Shown one piece after another: positions 16,020-24,330 of a DNA stretch of 40,118 nt. The position numbers and the translations under genes were made by a program. The stretch lies in assembly GCF_011320225.1 (NCBI RefSeq), contig NZ_JAAOEN010000031.1, forward strand, positions 1 through 40,118, given 5' to 3'. This DNA comes from Phytoactinopolyspora limicola (GTDB lineage Bacteria; Actinomycetota; Actinomycetes; Jiangellales; Jiangellaceae). The notes beneath the pieces were generated by a model. It did no database searches, was not told the DNA's origin, and saw only the letters and a program-made list of their open reading frames with translations. Every line of letters begins with the position of its first letter. The stretch's first letter is position 1.

Positions 16020-17540
16020 TCAACGTCCCAGGTAGTCCATGGGATTGCGGAGCGTTCCGTTCACATACAGCATGAAGTGCAGGTGGCAGGCCGTGGACAG
16101 ACCGGTGGTGCCCGAGTAGCCCACCACATCGCCCTGGGAGACCCGCTGCCCGGACCCCACAGCGAACCGGGACAGGTGGCTGTAGGTGGTCACCTTGCCA
16201 CCATGGTTGACGGCGATCTGGTTGCCATAAGCACCCCGATACGATGCCCACTCGACGGTGCCGCCCGCCGAGGCGTAGATCGGCGTTCCACAATAGGCAC
16301 GGAAGTCCGTGCCGTCGTGGAGCTTCCGCACACCGGTGATCGGATGGGTGCGCATGCCGTACGGGGACGTCACATATGGCTGCGTCACCGGGAACCGTAG
16401 GGCACTCGACGAGTTTCCGCCGTCGTTCCCACCGCCATCATTCCCGCCGCCACCGCCGCCACCACCGCCGTTGTCGCCGCCACCACCACCGCCGTTGTTC
16501 CCGCCGTTGTCCTGGTTCTCCCGCTCGCGTTCGCGTTCGCGTTCCCGCTCGCGTTCGCGTTCCCGCTCCCGCTCGCGTTCGCGTTCCCGCTCCCGTTCGG
16601 CATGCTCACGCTCAAGCCGGTCGATGTCGTCCTGGATGCTGTCTCGCTCTGATTCCAACGCCGCGTATTGTTGCTCGTTCTCCTCGCGTGCACGCTCTGC
16701 CGCCCGCCGTGCGTTCTCCCGCGCGTCGATCAGTGTTTCAACCTCGGCCTTCGCTGCCGCAGCTGCCTGCGCGGCCTGCTTCGCTTCGGCCTGAACCTCG
16801 CGAGCCCGCGCCTCGGCGCGCTCAGTCTCGTCTAGATGGTCTAACGCTTCCTGCCGAAGGACTTCCGCTTCGGCCTGCAAGTCTTCGAGAACGACGCGTT
16901 CGTTGGCGAGCTCGACGCGATCATCACGCAGGTCCGTCAAGATCGACGTTTCTGCGTTCACGACTGCCCGGGTTGCTTCCACCGTCGCCACCAGCTCGTG
17001 CATATCGCTAGCGCGTAGCGCCACAGCGAGACTGGCGAGCTCTCCGCCGGCGCCCCGCTGGTATGCCTGCGACGCGATCAAGCTGATGGATTGCCGTTGA
17101 TCGTCGATACGTTCGTTGACATCGGCGATTCGGATCAGTTGATCATCGACCCGCTCCTCAGCCACGGCTAGCCGCTCAGCGGCCCTGGCGTCTTCAGCTC
17201 GAGCCGCGGCCACTTCACCCTCAGCGATCTCGACCTCGCGGTTCGCCGTGTCGAGGGCTGCGTCCGCGCTGGCCATCGCCTCTTCCGCAGCCGGCAACTG
17301 GCTGACGGCGGCCTCATAGGCCTTCGTCGCATCGTTCAGTTCCTCGGTGGAGTGAGCGAGCTCGTCCTCCACCTCACCCAGTTCGCGTTCGGTCTCCTGA
17401 AGCTGCTCTTCACCGTCCCGAATACGGTCGCGGAGGTTATCTGCCCAGGCAGGGTTCAGCAGCGCGAGCGCCAGGACCGAGGCCAGCAATAGTGCTACCC
17501 CTCGGCGGTACCACGAGGCCCCGTCAGTCACACCATTCAC
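16020..17540 (-). CDS. M23-family peptidoglycan hydrolase with coiled coil, FtsEX partner
   Basis: 506 aa from GTG at 17540, chosen because GGAGGAG (17548-17554) sits 7 nt upstream; an ATG at 17582 lacks a ribosome site. A signal peptide (YRRGVALLLASVLALALLNPAWA) is followed by a long coiled coil (about 35-330), like EnvC, PcsB and RipC. Next come an (ER)13 tract (DNA 16518-16598) and a Gly/Asn linker, then an M23/LytM endopeptidase domain (about 375-506) with zinc ligands in KLHDGTD and HLH. The enzyme cuts peptide cross-links in the wall at division. Its coiled coil should be held by the extracellular loop of FtsX, whose gene is directly upstream. Active-site residues are intact, so it is probably a real hydrolase rather than an activator. 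Confidence 0.92.
   Translation of the reverse strand: MNGVTDGASWYRRGVALLLASVLALALLNPAWADNLRDRIRDGEEQLQETERELGEVEDELAHSTEELNDATKAYEAAVSQLPAAEEAMASADAALDTANREVEIAEGEVAAARAEDARAAERLAVAEERVDDQLIRIADVNERIDDQRQSISLIASQAYQRGAGGELASLAVALRASDMHELVATVEATRAVVNAETSILTDLRDDRVELANERVVLEDLQAEAEVLRQEALDHLDETERAEARAREVQAEAKQAAQAAAAAKAEVETLIDARENARRAAERAREENEQQYAALESERDSIQDDIDRLEREHAERERERERERERERERERERERERERENQDNGGNNGGGGGGDNGGGGGGGGGNDGGGNDGGNSSSALRFPVTQPYVTSPYGMRTHPITGVRKLHDGTDFRAYCGTPIYASAGGTVEWASYRGAYGNQIAVNHGGKVTTYSHLSRFAVGSGQRVSQGDVVGYSGTTGLSTACHLHFMLYVNGTLRNPMDYLGR
16518..16598 (-). repeat. Hexanucleotide microsatellite encoding (ER)13E
   Basis: 81 nt of near-identical 6-bp units (CGCGAA/CGGGAG variants on the minus strand), read as 14 Glu and 13 Arg alternating. 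Being in frame, changes in copy number would lengthen or shorten a charged helix without breaking the hydrolase. A Gly-rich simple-sequence tract follows at about 16425-16510. Confidence 0.9.
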
Positions 17541-17680
17541 ATTTGACTCCTCCGTACCGGACGTGAACGACCGTAACATCATTCACACCGACATGGAAGA
17601 AGAAGGGTAGAAAGCGACAGCCTGACAGAACCCCCACCATCGAATAATAGGGGCCGTTTTGTCCGGTTTTGGCGGGCAGC

Positions 17681-18583
17681 TCAGACCCGCAGATACCTCC
17701 GCAATGTGAGGAATGAGGCGAACGCCGAAATGATCACACCGGTCAGCAACAGCCACGGCACCATCATCCACACGTCGCTCTGACTCACCCACTCAGTGAA
17801 CGTGAAATTGGGCGCCAGCAGACGCGACACAGCCACCTCTTGCAGGGCAAACACCGCAGCGCACCCCAAAATGGACCCGATAAGCCCAGCGATCGCGGCC
17901 TCGAGGATGAACGGCAGTTGAATATAGAAGTTCGACGCACCAACCAGCCTCATAATGCCCGTCTCACGCCGCCGGCTGAACGCCGCCAATCGAATCGTGT
18001 TGGCGATCAACAACGTGGCTGCCACCACCTGGATCACCGCAATGACAATAGCTCCGACCTGGAACCAATCCAGAAGTCGGAACAGTGGCCCTAAGACTTC
18101 TCGTTGATCATGGACGTTCTGCACCCCTGGCAACCCAGCGACGGCCGACACCACTCCGTCGTACTCGTCCGGATCCACCAGCGCAACGCGGAACGCCTCT
18201 TGTAGATGGTCAGGGTTGATAACGTCGGCAACGGGGTCGTCCAGCGGCTCGGTGAACCGCTCGTATGCCTCTTCTTGCGACTCGTAGAAGACCTCCGCGA
18301 CCTCGCGGTGGTCTTCTAGCGTCGCCTGGATCCGCTCCCGCTCGCTGTCCGTGACCTCGCCGCCGCCGCAGTTCCCCCCGCGGGAGTACTCGTTGCACAT
18401 GAACACCGAGATCTCGACTTTGTCGTACCAGTAGCCCTTGGTGGCCTCGGACTGGGCCCTAATCAGCAGGCCGGTGCCGAACAGCGCAATCGAGATAGAC
18501 ACGGTGATGATGACCGCGACGGTCATCGTCAAGTTGCGCCGAAGGCCGGTGGCAATCTCGGACAAGACATACTGGAAGCGCAT
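17681..18583 (-). CDS. ftsX: Cell-division protein FtsX
   Basis: 300 aa with the four-helix FtsX/MacB-like layout: a first helix (about 20-43, TVAVIITVSISIALFGTGLLI), a large extracellular loop (about 45-170) with a Cys pair (FMCNEY...GGNCGGG), then three C-terminal helices. FtsX pairs with FtsE and transmits ATP hydrolysis to a periplasmic or wall hydrolase. The partner here is most likely the coiled-coil M23 enzyme 140 bp downstream. The loop Cys pair is as in mycobacterial FtsX. It starts 43 bp after the ftsE stop, without a strong ribosome site. Confidence 0.95.
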   Translation of the reverse strand: MRFQYVLSEIATGLRRNLTMTVAVIITVSISIALFGTGLLIRAQSEATKGYWYDKVEISVFMCNEYSRGGNCGGGEVTDSERERIQATLEDHREVAEVFYESQEEAYERFTEPLDDPVADVINPDHLQEAFRVALVDPDEYDGVVSAVAGLPGVQNVHDQREVLGPLFRLLDWFQVGAIVIAVIQVVAATLLIANTIRLAAFSRRRETGIMRLVGASNFYIQLPFILEAAIAGLIGSILGCAAVFALQEVAVSRLLAPNFTFTEWVSQSDVWMMVPWLLLTGVIISAFASFLTLRRYLRV

Positions 18584-18625
18584 CGCGTTAGTATCCGTAA
18601 CGGGTCAGTGGCGGATGAGGGCAGG

Positions 18626-19315
18626 TCAGCGCGTGTAGCCGTACACGCCGCGGGACTGGTCTCGAACCAACTTGCCGTGCTCCAGCTGGATGACCCGCTT
18701 ACGCATCTGATCAACGATCGATTGGTCGTGTGTCGCCATCGCCACCGTGGTCCCCGTTCGGTTGATTCGGTCCAGCAGCTTCATGATCCCAACGCTCGTG
18801 GCGGGGTCGAGGTTTCCCGTCGGCTCGTCAGCCAGCAGGATCAGCGGCCGGTTCACGAAGGCTCGAGCCACCGCGACACGCTGCTGTTCACCACCCGACA
18901 GTTGGTCGGGCATCCGGTCCTGCTTGCCGTCCAGACCGACGAGGTCCAGCACCGCCGGAACATCGCGCTGAATCTGCCGGCGCGATTTGCCAATCACCTG
19001 AAGCGCGAAGGCGACGTTCTCGAACACCGTCTTGTTGGGCAGCAGCCGGAAGTCCTGGAAGACGGTCCCGATCCGACGACGCAGGTGGGGAACCTTCCAG
19101 TTGGACAACCGGTGCAGGTCTTTACCCGCCACCCGGATCCGACCCGACGTGGGCCGCTCCTCCTTGAGCACCAGCCGCAGGAAAGTCGACTTACCCGACC
19201 CGGACGGGCCCACGAGGAAGACGAACTCCCCCCGCTCCACTTCCATGGTCAAGCTGTCCAAGGCCGGCCCGGACTGGGTCGGGTACACCTTGGTGACGTT
19301 GTCGAATCGGATCAC
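18626..19315 (-). CDS. ftsE: Cell-division ATP-binding protein FtsE
   Basis: 229 aa ABC ATPase starting with GTG. Walker A is GPSGSGKS (36-43), the signature LSGGEQQR lies at about 138-145, Walker B is LILLADEP at about 157-164, and an H-loop (ATHD) follows. [12 protein letters not shown] and the length are typical of FtsE. It energises FtsX at the division septum and so licenses wall cutting. It is first in the ftsE-ftsX-M23 run. Upstream it is separated from prfB by an LPDTG surface-protein gene. Confidence 0.97.
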   Translation of the reverse strand: MIRFDNVTKVYPTQSGPALDSLTMEVERGEFVFLVGPSGSGKSTFLRLVLKEERPTSGRIRVAGKDLHRLSNWKVPHLRRRIGTVFQDFRLLPNKTVFENVAFALQVIGKSRRQIQRDVPAVLDLVGLDGKQDRMPDQLSGGEQQRVAVARAFVNRPLILLADEPTGNLDPATSVGIMKLLDRINRTGTTVAMATHDQSIVDQMRKRVIQLEHGKLVRDQSRGVYGYTR

Positions 19316-19682
19316 GTTGCCTCGCCGACGATGGTTGTTGTCTCAGCCTGGCCCCCGCCGGCAGGCGGGCGCCGCACCCGAGTGTACGTCGTCCCGGGCG
19401 CAACGGCACCGCCGACGACACGCCGTCCGGCCAGCGCCCTGATCATATGAACACGCCGCGCGGAACACGGCCCGTCACGTTCGGTCATGCACACATCCGC
19501 CTCAACGTACAAGCGACACATCAGGTGCCCGGCGGCGTGAAACACCACACGAAGAGGCCGGGTGCCTCTACGAAAAGAGACACCCGGCCCTTCAGGAGAT
19601 CGGCCGTCCGAACCACACTCCATATCGACGTGCATGCCAGTGCGGTTCGGCGCCCGCAGGAGGTCGTCTGCCGCGTTGGGCG
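19316..19682. other. 367-bp intergenic stretch between surface protein and ftsE
   Basis: It holds the terminator-like hairpin at 19559-19592 and, nearer ftsE, presumably the ftsE promoter, though no clear hexamers were recognised. One minus-strand frame (19312-19635) spans it but runs through the hairpin and has poor composition, so I do not call it a gene. Confidence 0.5.
19559..19592 (-). terminator. Terminator-like hairpin after the LPDTG gene
   Basis: GGCCGGGTGCCTCT and AGAGACACCCGGCC form a 14-bp stem (one G-U type mismatch) around a 6-nt loop, 91 bp beyond the stop of the surface-protein gene. No U-run follows, as is common in high-GC actinomycetes. Confidence 0.7.
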
Positions 19683-20531
19683 TCAGACCGCGCTGGTCAG
19701 GCCGCGCCGGCCAGCGACCACCAGGCCGCCACCGAGCAGCAACAGTGCCGCTCCACCGAGCATCCAGGCCGACGAAGTACCGGTGTCCGGCAACTGCTCG
19801 TCGTCCTCGTCTTCATCTTCGCCCGGAGGAGGGGTCGGCTCGGGTGTACCGGTCGGCTCCTCCGTGGGTTCGTCGGTCGGCTCGTCCGTGGGTTCGTCGG
19901 TCGGCTCGTCCGTGGGCTCGTCGGTCGGATCCGGGGTTTCGGTCGGATCCGGGGTTTCGGTCGGGTCAGGTGTCTCGGTCGGATCCGGGGTTTCGGTCGG
20001 ATCCGGCGTCTCAGTCGGATCCGGCGTCTCAGTCGGATCCGGCGTCTCAGTCGGCTCAGGAACGTACCCGCACACGAACCAGTGGCTGATGGCGTGCGCC
20101 TTGCCTTCCTGGCTGTGATGCGGAATGTACATGTCATCGATGGGCTCACCCGGGTAGTACACGCCGCCCCCACCTTGACCACCCTTGAGGACGGTCGCGG
20201 TGATCACGACATTCGGATTCACCTTCTCGACGTTGAGCACCTCACCCTCAGGGTTTTCGGCGTTGTCCGTCACCTCGCCACTGACGTACTCGTTGGCGGC
20301 AGACTTACCCTCAGTGTCGATCAAGGGGTCAGGATCGCTAAAGATCTCAAGGTCATCGCACGTCTTGGCGTTCCTATCGAACGGGACGTACTGCGGTTCG
20401 GTGGGATCGGCGGAAGCGGTGGACACCAGGCCGACAGCCACGAGTGCACCACCAGTGAGCAGGCTCGCTAGTCCCGCGGAAAGCGCGAGGCGCCCCCGAC
20501 CGGGACGCACTGAAGTATCAGATCTAGACAT
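19683..20531 (-). CDS. LPXTG-anchored surface protein with PT-rich stalk
   Basis: 282 aa from the ATG at 20531. Domain order: signal peptide (about 10-40, LALSAGLASLLTGGALVAVGL, cleaved near STASA); a small globular head of about 110 residues with two Cys (KTCDDLEIF and HWFVCGYV) that could form a disulphide; a stalk of PTETPD repeats (about eight) then PTDE repeats; an acidic linker; and the sorting signal LPDTG with a hydrophobic segment and basic tail (AGRRG). It should be cut by a sortase and linked to the wall. The head matches no family I know. The PT stalk is a likely O-glycosylation target. No sortase gene is in the window. It lies inside the usually tight prfB-ftsE interval. Confidence 0.88.
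   Translation of the reverse strand: MSRSDTSVRPGRGRLALSAGLASLLTGGALVAVGLVSTASADPTEPQYVPFDRNAKTCDDLEIFSDPDPLIDTEGKSAANEYVSGEVTDNAENPEGEVLNVEKVNPNVVITATVLKGGQGGGGVYYPGEPIDDMYIPHHSQEGKAHAISHWFVCGYVPEPTETPDPTETPDPTETPDPTETPDPTETPDPTETPDPTETPDPTDEPTDEPTDEPTDEPTDEPTEEPTGTPEPTPPPGEDEDEDDEQLPDTGTSSAWMLGGAALLLLGGGLVVAGRRGLTSAV
19857..20055 (-). repeat. PT-rich tandem repeats
   Basis: About 18-bp units such as GTCTCAGTCGGATCCGG (plus strand) coding for PTETPD, then 12-bp units coding for PTDE. The DNA copies are nearly identical, so copy number is likely to vary between strains. Confidence 0.85.
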
Positions 20532-20593
20532 GCGAAAATACCGGCCTCTCGAAACTGCGCGTAGCAGGCCCCCCGACGGCCTGGGTCGCACCT

Positions 20594-20623
20594 TATGTAA
20601 CAACCAGGCCGAACTGTACACAA
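20594..20623 (-). promoter_or_regulatory. Candidate promoter of the LPDTG gene
   Basis: On the minus strand TTGTGT (20623-20618) and TACATA (20599-20594) are 18 nt apart, 63-92 bp before the ATG at 20531, in an AT-richer patch. This fits a sigma-70-like promoter. The rest of the gap up to the prfB stop (20799) shows no gene. Confidence 0.4.
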
Positions 20624-20798
20624 GGGACACCGCGCCCCACCAGTCCACATGCCCACTTTTTGTGTTTTGTGACCGAACTCCCTCCGGCGACTCGGCCAGA
20701 GGCCATTGCCCTTAATGGCAGAGCGGGGAAGAGGAAACCAACGACGCGCGGAGACCGGAGAAATGATCAGCGGCCGTCCTCGGCCCGCGGCTGGTCGA

Positions 20799-21914
20799 TC
20801 ACGATGAGGCAGCCTCTTGCTGCTTGCGCCAACGGATCCCAGCCTCGAGGAACGCGTCGATGTCGCCGTCGAATACGGCCTGGGGGTTACCGACCTCATA
20901 TTCGGTACGGAGGTCTTTGACCATCTGGTACGGCTGCAGAACGTACGACCGCATCTGGTCTCCCCACGACGCCTTGACGTCACCGGCGAGCTCCTTCTTC
21001 TGCGCTTGCTCCTCCTGGCGCTTGAGCAGCAACAGCCGTGATTGCAGCACCCGCATGGCGGCGGCCCGGTTCTGGATCTGCGACTTCTCGTTCTGCATCG
21101 ACACAACCAACCCGGTGGGGAGGTGGGTGATCCGCACCGCGGAGTCGGTCGTGTTGACACTCTGGCCGCCGGGACCGGACGAGCGGAATACGTCGATACG
21201 GATGTCCGTCTCCGGGACCTCGATGTGGTCGGTCTGTTCGATCAGCGGCACCACCTCGACCGCGGCGAACGATGTCTGCCGCCGCCCCTGATTGTCGAAC
21301 GGCGAGATTCGAACCAATCGGTGCGTCCCCGCCTCAACCGATAGCTGCCCATAGGCGAACGGTGCTTTAACCTCGAAGGTCGCCGACTTCAGGCCGGCCT
21401 CTTCGGCGTACGAGGTATCGAGAACATCCGCTCGGTAGCCGCGCCGCTCCGCCCACCGGGTATACATCCGCAGCAGCATCTCGGCGAAGTCCGCCGCGTC
21501 GACACCACCGGCGCCGGCACGAATGGTGACGACGGCTTCGCGCTCGTCGTACTCGCCGGACAGAAGCGTGCGGATCTCCAGGTCGGCGATGAGTTCCCCG
21601 AGTTCATCGAGCTCCCGGTTCACCTCGGCCATCGCGTCCGCGTCGCCTTCTTCGCGGCCGAGTTCGACCATGACGGGCAGGTCGTCGACACGCTGGCGCA
21701 GCTCGGTCACCTTACGCAACTCCGCCTGCGCATAGGACAACCGGCTGGTGACCTTCTGGGCCCGGTCGGTGTCGTCCCACAGATTGGGAGTGGCCGCCTG
21801 CTCCTCGAGCTCGGCGACCTGCTCCCGAAGCTTCTCCGGCTCCAAGACCTGCTCCACGCCAGCCAGCGTCTGAGAGAGCTCGGCGATCTCTGTGTCGATG
21901 TCACGTTCTGCCAC
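20799..21914 (-). CDS. prfB: Peptide chain release factor 2
   Basis: 371 aa from GTG at 21914, preceded by GGGAGA; translation begins [13 protein letters not shown], matching the usual N-terminus. The SPF anticodon-like tripeptide (about 204-206, in ISPFDNQG) and the GGQ catalytic motif (about 249-251, in [10 protein letters not shown]) are both present, which identifies RF2 (stops UGA and UAA) rather than RF1. The frame is continuous, so the autoregulatory +1 frameshift found in many bacteria is absent, as expected in actinobacteria. A 169-bp hairpin element begins 53 bp upstream of the start codon. Confidence 0.96.
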   Translation of the reverse strand: MAERDIDTEIAELSQTLAGVEQVLEPEKLREQVAELEEQAATPNLWDDTDRAQKVTSRLSYAQAELRKVTELRQRVDDLPVMVELGREEGDADAMAEVNRELDELGELIADLEIRTLLSGEYDEREAVVTIRAGAGGVDAADFAEMLLRMYTRWAERRGYRADVLDTSYAEEAGLKSATFEVKAPFAYGQLSVEAGTHRLVRISPFDNQGRRQTSFAAVEVVPLIEQTDHIEVPETDIRIDVFRSSGPGGQSVNTTDSAVRITHLPTGLVVSMQNEKSQIQNRAAAMRVLQSRLLLLKRQEEQAQKKELAGDVKASWGDQMRSYVLQPYQMVKDLRTEYEVGNPQAVFDGDIDAFLEAGIRWRKQQEAASS

Positions 21915-21966
21915 GTCTCCCAAGAGTACGCGCTCCACCGAGCACCGTCGCCCATACACGGATCAC

Positions 21967-22135
21967 TAAGAGGCCGCGCGGAATGGGGCGGCGGGTAGTG
22001 AGCGGGGTTGGGCGCCTGGCTGGCAAGGCCGAGGAAGGAGGCGCACTGGGGTTGTGCGTCGACTGACGAGAACGCCGCCCAGCCAGGATGCCCGGGCTCG
22101 CGAACCCGACGACTCCCATTCCGCGCGGCCTCTTA
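21967..22135. mobile_element. MITE-like 169-bp inverted-repeat element
   Basis: Perfect 21-bp terminal inverted repeats (21967-21987 and 22115-22135, starting TAAGAGGCCGCGCGG) enclose inner arms that also pair imperfectly for another 40 or so bp (for example CCTGGCTGG with CCAGCCAGG). A small central hairpin (CGCAC...GTGCG) lies in the middle. The ends are TA, which could be a TA target duplication as in IS630/Tc1-type MITEs. No gene is inside. It lies in the divergent gap 21915-22243 between prfB and the Tad operon. A structured leader RNA is the alternative. Confidence 0.65.
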
Positions 22136-22243
22136 CAGCCACCCACCTGTGGACAAACCGGAATCGGGCTTGAACTCGACACGTAGTTCAGGACATGATC
22201 AGCGCTCGAAAAACCAACTGATGTTTTTGGTGGGTGAGACGTT

Positions 22244-23470
22244 ATGCACGGCGCAGTCGACATCATCGACGCCGAGGTGCGCGAGGTCGTCCGCCGTGAG
22301 GGCATCGATCCCCTGACGCAGCGAGACGCCGTCCGGCGCATCGTGGGCGACGTCGTCAGTACGTACGGAGAACGGAGCCTGTCGATACCACTGCCTCCGC
22401 TCGACGACCCCACCGCCGTCGTCCGGTCCGTCGTCGACACCGTCGCCGGATACGGGCCACTACAGCGCTACCTCGACGACCCCGAGATCGAAGAGATCTG
22501 GATCAACCGGCCCGACCGCGTCTTCGTCGCCCGGCACGGCCGCAGCGAACTCACCACCACCATCCTCACCGCCGACGACGTCCGCGGGCTCGTCGAGCGG
22601 ATGCTCAAGGCGTCGGGCCGGCGGGTAGACGTGTCCACGCCTTTCGTGGACGCATCCCTCGCCGACGGCAGTCGGCTGCACGTGGTCATCCCCGACATCA
22701 CGCCGGAGCATTGGGCGGTCAACATCCGCAAACAGGTACTGCCGGCTGCGGGATTGGACGACCTCGTCCGACGCCGAACCCTGCCCGAAGCAGCCGCCCG
22801 GTTCCTTGACGCGTGTGTCGCGTCCGGACTCAACATCATCGTCTCGGGCGGCACTCAAGCCGGCAAAACAACGGTGCTGAACTGCCTCGTGGCCGCCGTA
22901 CCCGCACGTGAACGAGTGATTACCGTCGAGGAAGTCTTCGAGATCCAGCCGCCCCTCCCCGATGTGGTCCGCATGCAGACGCGCCAGGCGAACCTGGAGG
23001 GCAGCGGCGAAATCACCCTGCGGCACCTCGTGAAAGAGGCTCTGCGGATGCGCCCGCAACGCATCGTCGTCGGTGAGGTTCGTCAACATGAGTGCTTGGA
23101 CCTGCTGATCGCCCTCAACTCAGGGCTGCCCGGGATGTGCAGCATCCACGCCAACAACGCTCGTGAAGCGATCACGAAACTCTGCACCCTTCCCCTGCTC
23201 GCCGGTGAGAACATCGCCAGCGCATTCGTCGTGCCGACCGTTGCCGGCTGCATCGATCTGGTGGTTCACGTCGAACTCCGAGCCGACGGGCAACGGCAGG
23301 TCGAGGAGATCGTGGCGGTCCCGGGCCGGGTCGAAGGCGGAGTCGTGGAACTCGAACCGATCTTCACCCACGATGGCCACCACTTGGTCCGCGCTGATGG
23401 GTACCCACCACACCCGAAGCGATTCGAACGGGCCGGCTTCGACCTCCAGACACTCCTCGGACCGGCCTGA
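22244..23470 (+). CDS. tadA: Tad/Flp pilus assembly ATPase (CpaF/TadA)
   Basis: 408 aa. Layout: N-terminal helical part, then GYGPLQRYLDDPEIEEIWINRPDRVFV (typical of CpaF), Walker A GGTQAGKT (202-209), acidic Walker B-type segment RVITVEEVFEI, and the RIVVGEVRQHECLDLLIALNSG and SIHANNA boxes of type II/IV secretion ATPases. It hexamerises on the inner face of the membrane and powers Flp-type pilus assembly. It is first in a seven-gene operon. The usual actinobacterial partner gene ssd (CpaE-like) is not directly upstream. GGTGGGTGAG lies just before the ATG. Confidence 0.93.
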   Translation: MHGAVDIIDAEVREVVRREGIDPLTQRDAVRRIVGDVVSTYGERSLSIPLPPLDDPTAVVRSVVDTVAGYGPLQRYLDDPEIEEIWINRPDRVFVARHGRSELTTTILTADDVRGLVERMLKASGRRVDVSTPFVDASLADGSRLHVVIPDITPEHWAVNIRKQVLPAAGLDDLVRRRTLPEAAARFLDACVASGLNIIVSGGTQAGKTTVLNCLVAAVPARERVITVEEVFEIQPPLPDVVRMQTRQANLEGSGEITLRHLVKEALRMRPQRIVVGEVRQHECLDLLIALNSGLPGMCSIHANNAREAITKLCTLPLLAGENIASAFVVPTVAGCIDLVVHVELRADGQRQVEEIVAVPGRVEGGVVELEPIFTHDGHHLVRADGYPPHPKRFERAGFDLQTLLGPA

Positions 23471-24330
23471 TGGGCGCGCTGCTGGGACTCACCGCGGGCA
23501 CCGGGCTGCTCATGATGTGGCACGCCTGGAGCTTTCCGGGGAGCACGCCGGCCGTGCTGCGGTTCGGCGGGTGGCACCGGCTGTCGGACCTGATCGCCGA
23601 AGCCGGTCTGGAGGCCGTCACCCCACGCCAACTGATCATCTCCAGTGCCGGACTAGGCGCGGTCGCCGGGACGGTGTTCCTCGCGGTCTCGCGCACGTGG
23701 CCGATCGCACTCGCCTTCGCCGTCTTCGGCGCGTATACCCCGATCGCACTGGTACGGGCGCGTGCCCGAACGCGCCGCCGAGAACTCCGCGACCTCTGGC
23801 CGGACGCCGTCGACCACCTCGCTTCCGCTGTCCGGGCGGGGTTGGCTCTACCTGAGGCGCTGGCCCAGTTGGGCAGCCGCGGGCCCGAGCCGCTCCGCCG
23901 GCCGTTCCAGCGCTTCGCTCTCGACTACCGCACCAGCGGCCGATTCGGCGAGTGCTTGGATGCCCTGAAGCAACGGCTGGCCGACCCTACCGGCGACCGT
24001 ATCGTCGAGTCGCTGCGGATCGCCCGTGATGTGGGTGGCACCGATCTCGGCCGGCTGCTGCGCACGTTGTCATCGTTCCTGCGCGACGATGCCCGCACCC
24101 GCTCCGAGCTGGAAAGCCGGCAATCGTGGGTGATCAACGCCGCCCGCCTCGCGGTAGCCGCACCGTGGGCGCTGTTGGCCCTGTTGTCTATGCGGTCGGC
24201 GTCCGTGCAGGCGTTCAACGCGCCGTCGGGCTGGCTGGTGCTGGGCGGCGGGGCCGGGTTGTGTGCCCTCGCGTACCGGTTGATGATGCGCTTGGGCCGG
24301 CTCCCCCGCGAGCAGCGGGTGTTGCGATGA
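23470..24330 (+). CDS. tadB: Tad pilus inner-membrane platform protein TadB
   Basis: 286 aa. The start overlaps the tadA stop (TGATG). Two hydrophobic regions lie near the N-terminus (about 1-20 and 55-90) and two near the C-terminus, around a cytoplasmic T2SF (GspF-like) domain at about 115-225 (LWPDAVDHLASAVRAGLALPEALAQLG). TadB with TadC forms the membrane platform turned by TadA. Coupled translation on both sides supports one operon. Confidence 0.88.
   Translation: MGALLGLTAGTGLLMMWHAWSFPGSTPAVLRFGGWHRLSDLIAEAGLEAVTPRQLIISSAGLGAVAGTVFLAVSRTWPIALAFAVFGAYTPIALVRARARTRRRELRDLWPDAVDHLASAVRAGLALPEALAQLGSRGPEPLRRPFQRFALDYRTSGRFGECLDALKQRLADPTGDRIVESLRIARDVGGTDLGRLLRTLSSFLRDDARTRSELESRQSWVINAARLAVAAPWALLALLSMRSASVQAFNAPSGWLVLGGGAGLCALAYRLMMRLGRLPREQRVLR

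Noticed and set aside
16309-16794. Ser/Arg-repeat plus-strand protein
   Set aside because: It is the complement of the (ER)13 and Gly tracts of the M23 hydrolase, which has clear zinc ligands and a signal peptide.
19312-19635. 107-codon minus-strand frame before ftsE
   Set aside because: It spans the terminator-like hairpin at 19559-19592, has no ribosome site and low-quality composition.
20799-21914. Programmed +1 frameshift in prfB
   Set aside because: The frame is continuous from GTG to the end; there is no in-frame UGA near codon 26.
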